Part shown: piece after piece, positions 1-14,290 of the stretch | How positions within the stretch are numbered: the first letter of the stretch is position 1 | How the letters are laid out: each line of letters opens with the position of its first letter | Made by a program: the position numbers and the translations under genes | The notes under the pieces: model-generated | What the model was told of the DNA's origin: nothing | The model's database searches: none | The model's input: the letters and a program-made list of their open reading frames with translations, nothing else | From: Oxyruncus cristatus | Lineage: Eukaryota; Chordata; Aves; Passeriformes; Cotingidae | Assembly: GCA_013399855.1 (NCBI GenBank) | Contig: VXAY01004289.1 | Location: 310,001 to 374,000 of the forward strand | Direction: 5' to 3' | Length of the DNA: 64,000 nt

Positions 1-3000
1 CTTTAACGGCTCATTGGCATGTGCTTAAGTTGACCTGGATAAGAAGTTACTCCTGAGAACCTGCTATTGATTCTGTCAGGGATTCAAAGGTTTTATAGGC
101 ATCGCTCAGGATCTCTTTAGTACTTGTACTTTCGTAATGGCTCTCATAACCGATAGAACTGGAAACATCCCCCAGCGCCCTGGGACACGGCTGACTCCAT
201 GCCAGGAGTTAACGCCGTGCTGCTGCCCAGGAGTGTGGCTGCTCTCCTGGCCAGTCGGGTGAGCCTCCTGGGCACCCTGGGGGGACGGTCCTTCCATGGC
301 TCCTCCAGGGTCTTTTAGGAGGTGGGGCAGACACTAGGGCTAGGGAAAGGGGTGGGCAAACTGAACCCGGGAAGGCTCCTCTCCTCCTACCACTAGACAG
401 CAAAAATCAGTGGGCAGGTGGCTGAGTAGCAGACAAAAATATAAATATGCTCTGATTTCACTGGGACCATCTGGCTCAGGCATGATAGGCGGGTAGGGAT
501 GCTATAATCATGGAGCAGAGAACTAAGCTGATCCATTAAAGTCTTTTAGCAGAAGCAACTATGGAACCTGTATTAATCCAGCAATGCTTTGTGAACAGAC
601 ATCACAAGGTTAGATCCATTCAGCTGCAATTAAAACCAACCCTCCCTATCAGGCTGTCTGGGAGAGCTGTTGCAGCATTGTGTTCCCCGAGGTTCTCATG
701 AGTAGAGACTGTTGATGCTCACACAATGCAACCTGAAATTATGATCTAAATGCTAAATCTGGCTTTCTTCTGTTCTTTCCCCAAGTGGATCTCCTCTGGG
801 ACATGGCTGTTGTCTTGTGCCAAAATCCCTTGACTATCTGGCTGCATGGCTCTCACACAAATTGGACAGGCTCAGGTGTTGTCCTGAGAGGAACAGTGGG
901 GCTCCACTGCCTTCCTGATGGGGAATGCCCTTTCCCTCTGCAGCTGTGCGACGCACAGGGGCATGTTGGCTCCTGCACTTGAGATGCTCCTGGCATTGCT
1001 GGGAGCACTCAGCATATCTGTCCCACCACACACGGCCTTGGGTGTCACAAACAGCCCTCAGAACCACTCAGCTTTGCCTGCGCAAAGCAACCTTGGCTCT
1101 GTGGATGGAGGTGTGTGTCCAGTGTGACAGTGTGTGACCAGGGATAAATTTGGCCCAATCTCTCCAATTTTAGTGATGTATTGGGTTAGGGTTAGTATGC
1201 AGACATGAAACAGGTTGTGAAAAAGGCAGAAAATGCCTATTTCTAACCCCTGTCCTGTCAAAATTGTTTTGACTAAGCCTCACTACCATTAGGGTATCCT
1301 ATTCACTGGGAATCTCTTAGTGTCATCTACCAGATTTAATTACTGTATTTGTCACAGTTATAGCAAAGCAGCCCTAGTCTGAGCTTCTCACACAGAACTG
1401 GAATGAAGACTCATGGGCAGCCAGTGGTGAGTCCTGCCTCCTCTCACTGAGGATGTTCAAGTCAAGGTACTCTGCTCCCAGTCCAGCTTTCCCTTCAACA
1501 CAGGGGTTCAAGTCCCTTCAGTGACAGCTCACTCACTTTCCACTGTTTTTTGCCTTCCCTGTGCCAGTTACCAGGTCCCTGCAGCTACAATGTGCATGAG
1601 TTACATGAAATGCCCATGCACGTGTAATCTCTGCTCGCAGGACAGAAATCCTCTCTGAAACATGCAATCCAGAGCACCTTGTTGGCAGCAGTCATTGCAG
1701 ACCTTCCCCTCCCACTCCCTTGGGATTTCTGATCTGGAAACTCTGCCAACACACAGCAAGATGAGCCCCTCATCGCCAGCTGCGTCCTCCTGCCCCAAGC
1801 TCAATGGCAGGAACCTGCACGGACACCCATGCAGGAGTGCTCCAATCCAGGAGTACTCCCAAGCAGCTTGGCCTTGCCAGTTACTAAGTGATGCCTGTAG
1901 AAGTTTCCCAAAGACTGTCAACAACGGATGCTGTTGTATTGCTCTCTGTGGTTCCTGGAACAGTCAGTTGGATTGGGAAAGCTACAGGTGAGCAGGAGAG
2001 CTGTGTGCACACCGTGTAGCTGATGTTAAACACTGATCAGGCTCATCTGGACATTTCAAACCACTCCAGTTTCCCAAAGACGGGCCCTTCTTGAGAGGGA
2101 AGGCCATGAAAATAGAATATTAAAATGTAGTGGTTCAGACAGAGCTGCACATCACGAGCAGTCCTTTTTCATCTTCTGGAAAATTTACTTCTAACCAGGA
2201 AAAACACCCTCACAATAATGGCTGCCTAAGTGAAAGCACCCTGGCTGTATCATGCTAAAAGCTTTTCAGGGAAAACAGTAAATAAATTCCACTCTTCAGA
2301 TGTATCTGGATGTTATTCTAACACAGTGCCAGAGTAATAGGTGAGCCATCAACAGCTAAAAGGCTGAGAATTGTTATGGAGGAGCGATACCGGGGAACAG
2401 ACTGAAAACACATCCCGTGCAGAGCTCCAGTGCTGCTGGCAGACAAGGATGGGAGAGGGGCTCCCACCCCACTGGCATGGAAAGGCTGGACACAAAACCA
2501 CCATCCAGGCTGTCACAGGAGCCCCTGGCTAGTCAGAGGTGGTGTCCAGAAACATGACCCTCTGCACCTTCCCACCTGAAGTTACATGTTCCCTTTCTAG
2601 TTGTAAACAAGACTGGTCCACGCAGGCCACCAGTGCTGCAGGCTAAGGAGGTGAAGGGGCAGGTGGGGAGGTGACAGGCTCTCCGGGGACAGCAGACGCT
2701 GGACATAGCGAGGCCAGTCCCAAATCCCTCCACATAGACACTGGGTGGCGAGATCTTCCCAACTGCATTAACCTCTCAGCTGTCCAAAGCACAATTCCCC
2801 ACTATTTAACCTACAGTGGGCCAGAGTTTGCAACAAGCACCTGGAGCCCAGCAGACACACTGAGCAGAGCCCCGGTGCTCCCCTGGCCATTCCAGGCAGC
2901 AATACACACCACCATGCCGTGCCAGCCCTGCCTCTGCCTCCTCCCCATGCAAGTGGGAACCACCTCAGTTCCAGCATCAGATAAGTTCTGTGGTGACCAA

Positions 3001-3114
3001 GGCACATCCCACAGTGACCACAAGGACCACACAGATCCAAGACTCCTCCATTCCCTTCCTGGAGCTGCTCCTCTGCCTCTGGAGGGAGCAATGCCAGCCA
3101 GGCAGGTGCTGAGG
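1..3114. other. Intron interior, no gene seen
   Basis: No coding exon, structural RNA or known repeat recognised. Open frames are short and lack any family signature. The stretch 2090-2350 is more AT-rich than its surroundings and may be a weak conserved-element candidate. Two telomere-like hexamers near 1183 are too few to matter. Confidence 0.6.
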
Positions 3115-3420
3115 GCACAGCTATTAATTATTTGCTTCTGTCAATTATTTTGGGGTTTAAGTTAATTTATTATGTATGCAAAAATGGTAATACATTGGCA
3201 TCTGAATGTCTTTTAGGCATACAATATCCTTATTATTCAAAGTGGTTTTTCCTCCATAATTGAATGGTTTATCTTATTATCACACTATGTTAATGACCCA
3301 GCATTTCCATTTTTCTATAGGATTCTTAATTGTAAGCAAAGTGCAATCAGAATCAGAGATGCCATCTGTAATTGACAGCATCATAATGGCAGCTAGCATT
3401 GCAGGAACAAAGTACCAAAA
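3115..3420. promoter_or_regulatory. AT-rich, homeodomain-motif-rich island (candidate conserved non-coding element)
   Basis: The block is sharply more AT-rich than its flanks and is full of TAAT/ATTA cores. It carries CTGTCAATTA at 3138-3147 and the exact inverse TAATTGACAG at 3369-3378, that is, TGIF/MEIS-like TGTCA half-sites fused to homeodomain cores. This composition is typical of conserved developmental enhancers in introns of large genes. Enhancer activity is inference; no cross-species conservation could be checked here. Confidence 0.35.
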
Positions 3421-6400
3421 TAAATGGCAGCAGGGAGAAAGCCACTCTGAAAGCCCCCAGGAAGCTGCTCTGGGCTGGGACAGAGCCCGTCCACATGGGA
3501 TCCTCTCCCCAAGTGCTGACAGTTTGGGCATTAACACAGATAGAGTGTTATTGATATCAGTTTGTACATTTAATCAGTTTTTTTTCAGTTTTAAGCGAGA
3601 TGTGAACTATATCCCCATCCAGGGCATTTGGTTCAAATCAGCTGAGACAGAGAATAATCAAGATTTATGATTCTCATTCTGACTCAGATCACACAGTCAG
3701 TGCAAACGGTACAGGAGAGCTTCCTCCCTGAGCCCCAGTGACATCCTTCTGCTCACCCTCACACAGTGATTTAGTGTCCATCCCAGGAACTGTCATGACA
3801 CTGCTGCGGCTCCACATAACGGTGACTTCAGGTTCCCCCCGCTACCACCGAGCACTGGAGGGGCACTGCAACCCAGGTGGGGGTTGGTTGGCAGAAATCA
3901 ATAAAACGGCACTTTGCAAAATAAAAGGGAATTCATCTTGCTGTGCCTCACAGCACAGCTTAGAGCAGCCTGAAGCAGGAGCAGCCTGTGGTGTGTCTGA
4001 CCTCCCTTACCCAGAACATCCTTGCTGGGGAACCACACCACAGGTTCTCACAGGTGATTCACACCTGTCTCGGCAAGAGCCAGGGGCTCAGGAGCAGAGT
4101 GAACACTGGGATTACAGAGGGGAGGGCAAGGGATGACTCGGGAGGCAGCTCCCAGCAGCAGTAAGGGCTGTCGGCACATCCTGGAGGCAGTTCCATTTCC
4201 AGAGGCTCATCACCAGTCCAGGGAGCCAGAGCTCTCCAAGACCTCAGGTGGGAAGTAAATGTTTGAATAAAAACTAAATGATCCAAAACCAACTCTAATA
4301 AAACCAGCCAGGTGATGGGAACAGAGCAGCAGCAAGGCTGTTTCCAAGCCATTTTGAAGGCAGCCGTGCCGTGCGCTGTCGGCTGGCTGGGGTGTGCTGT
4401 CCCTGGCTCCTGGGATGCTCCAGTGGGCTCCTGCCCAGACATCTGCTCCCACCAGTATGAGACAGACGCGAGCCCAGGCCAGGCAGCTCAGCCACAACTG
4501 CGGAGGAGTGTTCTTGCACATCCACAGGCTACATCCACAGGGCCCAGCTGACCTGGGAGGATCCTTCCCTGGACAGCACAGCCACAGCATCTCGGCCCAT
4601 AAACCCCATCTCACATGTGTGGTTCACTGCGAGAGAGTGCTGCGACCCTAGCACCAGCAGTGGATCCATTAAGGAATGAATGGGGTGATGGGAGCTTCAT
4701 CTTGATTGTCAAAGGCAGAGGCTTGGGACAGGGAGTGTGGGCTCCTCTTCACTCCTGCACTGCTCGGAATGAAGCTAGAGAAGTATGTCAGCCATGGAGG
4801 AAAAATAAATTCTTATTTATAGTGCTGAAGTGACACTGCCTGTACAGGGGCCTGGTCATGTTCTATTTTGTCAGGGTTTGCTGAGCCACCTTTTCCCACA
4901 CACACCATGTGTGGCACCACTCAGGGTCAGCTAGGGCTCTCCATTAATTCACACATGCAGTGTAACATCCAAGTGAGCAAAAAAACAGCCCAATACCACT
5001 CCAGTCAATAGAGTAAACAATTCATGGTTTGGACAAACAGAATTGCTAGTGCTGAAGAGCCCTGGGCAACACTGCACACTCTGATTAGTGTAAATGCTAA
5101 ACACAAACCAATTAACACCCTCTAAGTCTGCTTATCTCACGTCACTTAGTGCTAAAATAAAGCCTAACACTAAATACACACATTGATTTAGCCATTAAAT
5201 CTAACATCACTCCAAGCAGTTCATTATATCACCAAAAAACAAATAGTCACCTGATTTTTCAGAACCTGCCGTATTATGAGCAGTGACTCAATTGCTCCAC
5301 CCAGCACCAGGGAGTCACTGTTAATACTGAGAACAGACTACTACAGCTTCGCCCAAAAATCAAACCTGGGGCCACAGGCAGAGGTGACAGGTGATATCCC
5401 TGCATGACCTCAGGCAGCGCTCCTGTGGAAACACTTGGGGCCCACCTGATGCTATGCCACCAGCTACATCACCATTACTAAGAACACAATGGCTCAGCTG
5501 GTGCCAGCATGAGTCCTGGGCATCCATCAGCTCTGCTAAGGGAGAGGAAAGACCCACCACACAACCCCAGCAAGCCCTACCAGCTGCTCGTGCCCCTTTC
5601 CAAGTGCACAGCCACCACCAACAAAACACACACCCCTTAATCCCTGAAGAACCAAAGCCACTTTGGGTTTGATTTGGGCTTTATATGACTCTTCATCTAG
5701 AAATGACTGGAAGCTGGTGTGTAAGAAGAGGATGACGGGAAAAGCCCATCAGGGGGTATCCTGCCCTAATGAGAACCGGGAGCAGGTGGGGAATGATAGG
5801 TGGATGTTAGTAGGCAGTGTGGGATGTTTACATTCCTAATTACAAGGGCTAATTCTTCGCCTTGGCCAGGTGTCCCTTCTGCAGACAAGGTTAATGGGAA
5901 GTGAGAGGCCACAGCTGTGACAGCACCAAGTGAGGAGGACAGGCAAGAGACAGCGACATTAATCAGCCGGGAGCCATGCAAAAATGGTTATCTCAAGCTG
6001 TTTGGAGGCATGGAGTAAAAATAAATCTCCCTGAGTTTAATATTCTGCTAGTCAGCTCCTTTTTGTAGGTGGAATCTATTAAAAAATTATCTTTCTGCTA
6101 AAATGCTAAAATATTTCTGACATTTAACAGCTTGCTTCGAGCAAAAAGGTGCAATAAATACATGGGAGAGCTAATTGGCACCAGAACACCCAACATCCAG
6201 CCCGGCATGAGCAAGCGTTGCTGTGCCAGCTCCTGACAGGTCTGGCAGGCCTTCCACTGAGCACAGTGCCCTGGCTCCCCCTGTCCTGCTCATCTGGGGG
6301 AACTGGGAGGTTCCCTCTGTCATCCAGCAGTTGCCAACAGAGCCGTTGGAGCCAAGGGTCCGGAAGACACATGCTGCAACCTGGTCCTACCCAAGTCTTC

Positions 6401-7589
6401 ACTTTGAGGTACTTAGTTGCTGCAAGATGCAGAAGGAACTGCTTGGCAATGTGGTCTCAATAAAAATTAATGCTTTAACAAGAAGCCAAATAGCTACAGC
6501 TAATGCTCTTCTGAATGAGATCTAAATTTTATTCATAAGCATCAGTGTCAGGACTAAAATAACAGTTTTATAGACCCTATGAGCATAAACAGCTCCACTG
6601 ATTCAAAAACAGAAACTGCACTTCTGAATGAATCAACTCATTCATTTGGAACAGAAGCACCATTCTAAATACATGCCTCAAATAAAAGAGAGAGCCTGAG
6701 ACAGTGTTCTGGTGAGCCTGCTTCCAAGAAATGCACTATGGAGAGGATGGGAGATGAGGGGACAGTGACTGGGAATATGCTAGGGAGAAGGAGCAAAGAT
6801 CACTCAGGGACTGCCTGGGACGTGGCTAGAGGTGGGGTGGGATGGTGTTCCCATCTCATCTCCATGTGGAAAAGAATCCCAGATGGGAAAGAAGAGTGCT
6901 ACACTGCTACGGAAATCCCCGCTGAGCTCCAGCATTCAGGACGGGCTGGCTCTGGCGCGTGTTGAAATGGTCTTATTCCTTTGGGGTCAGTGTCTTGGAA
7001 AACGGGGTGAGCTGTATGGCCAACAACTAACTGATAAGAGATTTTTACAAAAATAGCTCTTGGAGGGCGCACTCAGACAGACAGATAGCAGTCAGGTAGC
7101 CCATGGTGTGGTGTGTGTGTGGGGGTCATGGCGAGATCACGCCCTAATGGCCAGAGAGACTCCAGAGCATGGCTGAAATGGGGTTGGAAAACACACTGTG
7201 TATTCAGTGCGGAGTTTGTTACACTGCTAACGGAGCCGTAACAGGCTCTGGACTGTTTGTTTACTTTACACGGCCAATTAAGGGCTGTGCAAGAGGGAAG
7301 TGTAAACTCCAGCACCCCCACTCTCACAGCCCTTCCGCAAGTGGGAATGAGACCTAGCAGTTCCAGTCAACAACGAAACAACCCAGATACCACGATCCTC
7401 ATCCAACCCTGACAGCCTAGAATCCTGGTCAGGACAAGCCAAGCAAGCCCCCTGCCCCAGGCAGCCCCCAGCCTCCCAACAGCCCTGTGAGCTCGGGTGA
7501 TGCAGAGCCACTCTCCCTGGGAGAGCCCGACTTTGCCGCTGCTGCGCTTCCCATAACTGGGGCGATATATCTGTGGCCACAAATGAAAG
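3421..7589. other. Intron interior, no gene seen
   Basis: Nothing coding is supported. AT-rich patches lie at about 5090-5260 (several TAGTGCTAA-like words), 6020-6130 and 6460-6560. The rest is GC-mixed sequence without a repeat family I recognise. Confidence 0.55.
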
Positions 7590-7700
7590 ATCAATATTTA
7601 TTTAACAGACACACTACCCTTTAGAGCCCCTTAATTGTCAATTAATCATCATTAACTGACAGTAATTGAACATGCTGAAAGCTGCGATTGCAGCTTTCAC
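7590..7700. promoter_or_regulatory. Compact homeodomain/TALE motif cluster (candidate conserved non-coding element)
   Basis: Within about 40 bases (7631-7670) there are TTGTCAATTAATC, ATTAACTGACAG and TAATTG. This repeats the TGTCA-plus-ATTA pairing, and its inverse, seen at 3138 and 3369. An inverted pair GCTGCGATTGCAGC follows near 7680. The cluster resembles PBX/MEIS/HOX-type enhancer grammar. Function is inferred only from motif density. Confidence 0.35.
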
Positions 7701-10700
7701 CCACAGCAGGGCCCTGGCGCAGGCACCAGCAGAGGTGAACAGGATGGAGGTGGGAAGTAGAAGGACCACAGTGGCACTGCCAGCCCTGCAGGGATGATCA
7801 GGGACGGCTGCACCTCAAGCTGTGCTCAGCCCGTAGCAACCTGGCACTGGTGGGACAGAGCTCTGTGGGCTGGGGATCCTCAAAAAACAAAGGGTCAGCC
7901 CTGAACAGGCAGGTGCCTCTCTCCCTGCAGCAGCCCCACAGCCCTGACATGCTGGTGCTTTGGCCTGTTTCAGCTCCCATAGGAAAGGCTGAGAGCGGAA
8001 ATGAGAGGAGTGAAGGGCCTGTCAAGAAGGAGGACATGGCTCTGCTCTGCCTGCCCGGGGGCTGCAGTGGGTCCTGGTCAGGGGGAGCACCTGTCCAGCA
8101 CCCGTCCAGAATCCTGACACCACTCATCTGCTTGTCACATACTGCCTGCTGGAGGCACAGCTGGTGGCAGACTCCAAGCCCAGGGGATGCCTTTCCCTTG
8201 GGAGAGAAAAGCTGCAGTTTGTTTCTTTCCAGATTTTACAGGAATACGTACAAGCAGCGCAAGCACCAGCTCTTCCTCCCCTGGCTTCCGGGGCCGTGGG
8301 GTGTGAGCCTGCCCACAGGGTGCTGCCGGAGAGACCCAGGGGGGACCCGGGGAGATGCACAGCCACCGGCACAAGTGTTTTGGAGAGCGCTGTTTTTCAG
8401 ACACCCTTGCACACTGGATGGCTTTAGAGGTATTGGTGTGCTCTCTAGTCTGGGGCTTTGGACAGCTCTACCCTGTGTTTCTGGTGTCACAGTGATTACA
8501 CAACAAAATCTAATGTCGCCCTTGGTGGGAACGCAGGAGAGTGTGTGGGTCTCAGTGCCAGCGGGCTGTGTGGGGTGAGCTGGAAGAAGGACATGCAAAT
8601 TCCCTTCCTGTAAGGACGACAGTGGCACGAACACTGACTTTATTAAAATGCAGAATTATTTCAAGGCCCTTTGTTTAGCTCAGAGCCTGGAGGTAATTTA
8701 TGCGCAAGGATGGAGCAGCGAGGGCTGTGTTCAGCTGTCTGGCACTGCCAGCAGTTCTTGGCTTGTGCTCCTGGTGCGAAAGCTTTCCGGCTCTGGTGGG
8801 AAGGTCTGGAAACCCACAGTCTCGCTGCTTGTTCTTGCTGAAGAAGTTTTTCCTGTCCCCACAGCTCCTGTATACAGTTGCTGGGGTCGGGGCCTTTAAC
8901 ACAGAGGCTAATTAAGTGTTCACTGATCAAGTCAGCTGGTCTTCTGCTCCTCAACACCAGAGCCATTCCCTTCTCCTGCTGCCTGGGAACAGCCTCACTG
9001 AGCTGGGGCCTGGGGTCTGCTGCACAGAGATGCCATCCCTGAGTCTGCTGATGGTGTCCCCTTGTGCTTCCCCACAGCTTCCTGGGGACCTGCTCCCTGC
9101 CCCACCATGGCTATGAACTGCTCACGGGAACTGCAGCCACCAGACATGCCATTGCTGTTGTTCCACCCCAAGTACCCTCAGGCCAGGCAGTTCATGGACT
9201 TTGCAGCGCATGAATTCTCTTTGGATTTGGAGACTCATAGCTGGTAATCCGAACCTCTGCAAGTTCCGATCAAAACTTGGGCTTTGGTTGGCACTTCTGC
9301 AGCTTTGGCCTCTGTATTGAAGGGAAGCAGGCAGGATTTGGCAGAAAAAAATCACAGAACCTGGCACAGAGATGACAGTTTCTTACGAAGAAACACCAGA
9401 ACTCAGTGCGATGAGGTTCAGGAGTCCAGGACTCAAGAGTACCTGTCCCGGTCTGCACAGACAGCTGGGGGATTCCTGCAAAGGGACAGGGAGACCATGA
9501 AATACAGGTTTCCCACAAGCAACAGAAGGCAGACGGAAGAGAGGTCCCACTGAAGTGGCTGAAGAGCAGAAGCAAGCACATTTGCCCATCACCACAGTCC
9601 TGGGAGAGGGTCCAGCCACCACTGGTGGCCTGGGGGAGCTGGCAGAGGGCATGGACCACTGTACTCTGGAGGAGAAGGTTCAGCCAGGTGCTGGGGTGGA
9701 GCGGCACAGCCCAGGGGCATGGAAGGGTACTAGCATCTGTCCTGGCAGTGGCTGGTGGCTGCTGCAGCAACACGGATGCTCTTGGGTGTGGGGAACGATG
9801 CCAGGCACTTCACCCAAGCATCACTGTGAAGGCAAACAGAGGCTCCTGGAGCTTGTTGACAGGGAGGTTTATTGAAATGAAACCTTTGCAGCAGGTTATG
9901 TGCTCCTGTTTTGAGGCGTTTAAACCATGTCCAAGATCAGGCTAGATTAAATCCCTGACTTCCACTGCTGCCCAGGAAGCCCCATCCAGGCCAATTTGCA
10001 TTTTCATCTGCATACTAATGCTGGACTTTAATCAACAAGGAGACCGTCCAGCACATTGCTCCAAAGGTAAACGTCTGCAGTGGCAAACACGAAAGGAGCC
10101 CTTGTCACCGTGCTTCTCCCCCACTACTGCACGTACTGGATTTGCCATACCCTGACTGACAGGACACAGGGGCTCTGCTGCCTAATCCCAGGAGCTGCAC
10201 AGCTGGCATTAGGTTGTGCACTGCTGAGGCTGTGCTTGGGGAAGATTATAGTGTTTGACACAAAGTCTGGCTTCACTAGCCAGGTTTATCACCTCGTAAA
10301 GCTGCTGTGCCCAGCCATCAGAGGCAGAGCAGAGGGCCTGTTATTAACAGGAGAAGGAACTGGGGAATAAATCCAGGACTTCTGCTTTTGTGCAGATGGG
10401 ATGCAGATTTAGGTTGCAGAAGATCTCTGCTCTCTGTGTGACTCTGAAATCCCACCCCACCCCTGCATACATCGATCCTGGCAGCTGGTCACAACTCGCA
10501 GGTTGGCAGGAGGAGGGATGGGGTGCTGGGAGTGTGCGGAGCCAAGAGCCTGGAGCCAGCCACCCTGCTGAAGGCAGTGCCTATTCTTAGGCGGGTATTT
10601 GGATGCAGTTCAGAGGAACCTGCCTTGTCACACATTTAAATTCCTCTCCCCACAGTGGCACAGTGACAGAAGCCTTCCCGTATGGCACCGTGGGAGGAAA

Positions 10701-13700
10701 GCTTCCGCCCGCCATTGTCTGCAGCGGATACCAACCGGCGTGCTGGGCGCCTGCCACTGGCACGGGCTGGCACCCCCAAACTGCGCCGGCTGCTCGGGGC
10801 AGCAAGAACCCACAGCCAGGGCAGCACTGGAAGCAGGTGCCCCACACCATGTGGGACCCTGGCCAGAGAGCATCGACTCATGGCATCTGAACACCCTGTC
10901 TCACCCAGCAAGCGCCCCACTTCCCTACACCTCTTCACCTCTCATTCCTCACAGGTGATCTCCTCACTACACAGGCTGCCAATTACTATGCAAAATAATC
11001 ATGTTAATCCAGCAGTGGGGCCACAGCACTGAGACCATGAGTACAGTGTTGCCTGTGGAAAGGCTGGGCCAGCAGTGCTGGGAGAGCATGGCTGGGAAGG
11101 AGCTGCAGAAGCCTCAGGTTACATGGAAGGAAAATGGCCATGGCCTCAGCAGTAAACGGTTCCGTAATGGCTTTGTTCCAGCTGGCAGTGGCACGGTGTG
11201 CCACCAGCCTGCTGGCCTGTGCCCTGTCCTGCCCTAGGCAGCTGTTCCGGTGCACTGCATGCCACCACTGCCCTTGCACTGCCAATGCAGGGCAGGGCCG
11301 CATCACCCCTGCCCCAGCCCAAGCTCGTGCCTGGCCTGGCTCCTGGCTGCCAGGGAAAATGCTGACAGGTCTGGTTTCAAAAGAAAGCACTCCATTCCAC
11401 AGACTTTCCTAGAGGAAATGTTTCTTCTCTGTACTTTAAAGTTTCCAGAAAGTTTCCAGCAAACTGGGGTTGCAGGTAAGCAGAGCCAGGGTCAGGCCAT
11501 TCTGTGTGAGAGGCAGCCATACAGTCCTGCTGCAGCACACAGAGGTGTGAGGACATTAATCACCATGGCTGAGCTCCTTTCCTGCCACTGTGTCACAGCC
11601 CTAATTATGCTTGTTAAGTGGAATGTCTTCCTGGCACTTGCTCGGGGCCAAGGCTCATTCAGATAAGACAGACCTGGATCAATGCAGTTTGACAGGAGAT
11701 GCACTCTTAGTTCCCCCTGTCCTCAGGGCCTCAAGGCACCATCGCCTTCACAGCGCCTGACCCCTGAGCAGGGAATGCTGCATGGCCTGTGCCCCTCAGA
11801 GTGCTCCTGCCCAGTGAGGAGGGCATCTTCCCAGAGCCCAATGACCCCCATGTCCCGGATGCACTGCAGGGAGGGACGTCTCCAGTGTGGCTCTCTGCCA
11901 CTGTGCTGACACGATGTATCTGCACCTATCTCCACGCAGCTTCTACCAGGAGGCACTAGCCTCCTTGGGAAACCTGTTCACATTACCAAGAATGATAGCC
12001 CCAACCCAGTCCCAACTCTGCAGAAAAGCTGCTGTTCCCATGTGACCTCTTCCTTCAAGGGGCTCTGCCGCAGAGGACTCTTGGTGGCTCTGCCTTTCAC
12101 GGCTGTGCTGAGCACAGGACAAAGTTGCCTGCACACTCAACACTCCTGGCATCACAGGTAATCCCATTAGATGTTTTGTGTTATCTGACCAGTCACAAAT
12201 GCCTCGCTTTAAGGTAGAGCTGGCTCCACTGGCTCCAGCCGGTGATGCTCATTCTGAACCTGTCACCGCTGCTCGTGTGCAGGTGCTCACACTGCATCCC
12301 AGCAGCATGGGCTCAGAGCAGCAAGAGGGTCGGGGAGCCACAGCCAGTCTGGGTGCACCTGCTGGCTGGGGCCAAGTGGCCTTTCCCACTGCCACCTGGG
12401 GCTTTTCCAGACTCCCTGTATTTGCTGTGCCTTTTGCAGCTCAAAGGGACAGGCCGTGCTTGTTGGAGGCAGCAGGACAACTTCCCTGCCTGAGACAGAG
12501 CTCCAGGCAGCGCAGTGTCTGTCAGCTCTCATCGCCTCAACAGCCTCAGTCCACGTGGATGCATTTCAGACCAAATGCATCTCTGGCTGAGGAGTGCTTG
12601 GGGACCAGCAGTGATGGATGGAGGTGGTGGCTGCCCTGGGCAACCTCAGGCTCATATGGAAAGATGTCTCCTTCCTGTCAGAGGAGGAAAAAGCTATAAT
12701 CTGCTCTACCTGCTGCTGTGATTTTCTTATCCATCACAGTGGCAGCTTGTTTATACCCAGGACCCACTGCTGCACAGGCAGCAGAGGAGGAGAAATGGGG
12801 CAGTTGCAGGAAAGCAGCGGGAGCACCTGATGGGCTGGAGCATCAGGGCCAGCGGGATGAGTCCTGCTGACCAAAGCCAAAAGCAGGTGCCCCGGAGAAG
12901 GGGGTGCAGCCCCAGCCCTGTTTACCCCCAGAGCAGTGGAAGACCTAGGTGGGTTCTGAGAGCAGGAGATGAGATTTGGAGAGTTGTCACGGCAACAGCA
13001 TCACTAACTGCCAGGGTATGCCAGGGCAACACATCTCTCGAATCCAAAGCCTTCCTCCAGACTGGCTCCAGAGAATACCGTACTGCCTTTGTGAACATGC
13101 AACATTTTACTTGTAAATCTACAAAGCCTTGTTCGTCAGCTGGCTGGTGGGTCTTCCCTGCCTGCATGCCATCCTCCAGTGCAGCCCCTGGAAAGTGCCA
13201 CAGACCATGCTCCACGCCAAAACCCTTGGCGGGGCAGCAGCATCCATCCCTGCAATGGAAGCGCAGCCGCTGCAAGAAGCAAACCTTTCCTCTGCAGAGG
13301 TCTGCCCTGCGTAGTCCTGTTACCAGTCACGCCTCCTACACATCCCCTCGCTATTTACAGACATATATCCTCAACATATCACAAGGAAAGGTTCTGCTTT
13401 GCCAGCTAGACTTGTAAACCACTTTGCGGTAGCCCACAACTCTAACACAGACATTTCAATGTGACACCGTAATGCACCACAGCTCCGCCTGAGTCAGCCG
13501 CTGCCAGGTGAACCTCTGTTCCAGGGTTGCAGCACGGCCACCAGCCCTGCAGCGGGGGTGTAGCTCCCAGCTCCTCACCCCACTGGCTGGACCCCTGATG
13601 AACTAGAGGCTTTCAGCCAGCCAGGCTCGGGACTCCTGGTTAAACTTTGGCTCAGGCAATGACAGCAGGAGCAGGGGCTTTTGCCCAGCCTGGGAAGGGG

Positions 13701-14290
13701 AAACAGCAAATTTTTCACAATCAATTAGCTCTACGTCGATTAGTTTATGCTGAAGTAAGGTCATTACATTACCACTTCCAGAACTCTCGCTCTCCTGGAG
13801 AAGGCACACCTTCCTTCTCCCTGACTGGCACCAACAATCCCTGCACTCATCACCAGCCTCATGGCCTGGTGCCTACGGGGGTGGTGGCCATTGCTGCCGA
13901 TTCCACTGCCCTGGATTCTGGCTGCCCTAGCACAGCACGAGCGCTGGGACAGGCTGGGCACAGGCTGTGCTGAGCCCGGGCTCCTACCCCCAGCTCTGCA
14001 CTGTGCCTGTGCTCCCTTCTCTCCTTCTTCTCTCCAGATGCTTCTCCAGGCCCTCCCCAAAGGTTGATAGGCCAGGAGAGGGAGAGATGCACTGGGTGCT
14101 CCCAGGTCCCAGCCTGATACAGATCCTTATTCCAGTCAGCAGTGCCTGATGAGCTCTCCTTTGGTGTTTGGTGAATGACACTGTTTTCCTGGCTGTTCCC
14201 TGCAGCCACAGCTTGGCAGAGCCACCACAGTAGCAGTCCCAAGTTCAGGAGCTCCACCTCCAGAGGCGGATGCTCTCCTCATGGTACGAT
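7701..14290. other. Intron interior, no gene seen
   Basis: GC-richer sequence with many chance open frames, the longest at 7850-8578 on the plus strand. That frame has no domain, signal or family resemblance and sits antisense inside the intron, so it is not called. No interspersed repeat was recognised. Confidence 0.55.

Noticed and set aside
1183..1195. GGGTTAGGGTTAG, telomere-like
   Set aside because: Two hexamers only, which is expected by chance in a window of this size.
3630..3639. GGTTCAAATC, tRNA B-box-like
   Set aside because: No A box, cloverleaf arms or terminator at the right distances.
7850..8578. Open frame of 242 codons on the plus strand
   Set aside because: No recognisable domain, signal or repeat pattern. 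It is antisense inside the intron, with composition like its surroundings and overlapping frames on the other strand.
12178..13417. Two overlapping plus-strand open frames of 170-195 codons
   Set aside because: No family resemblance, no splice context, and typical chance frames in GC-rich intron.
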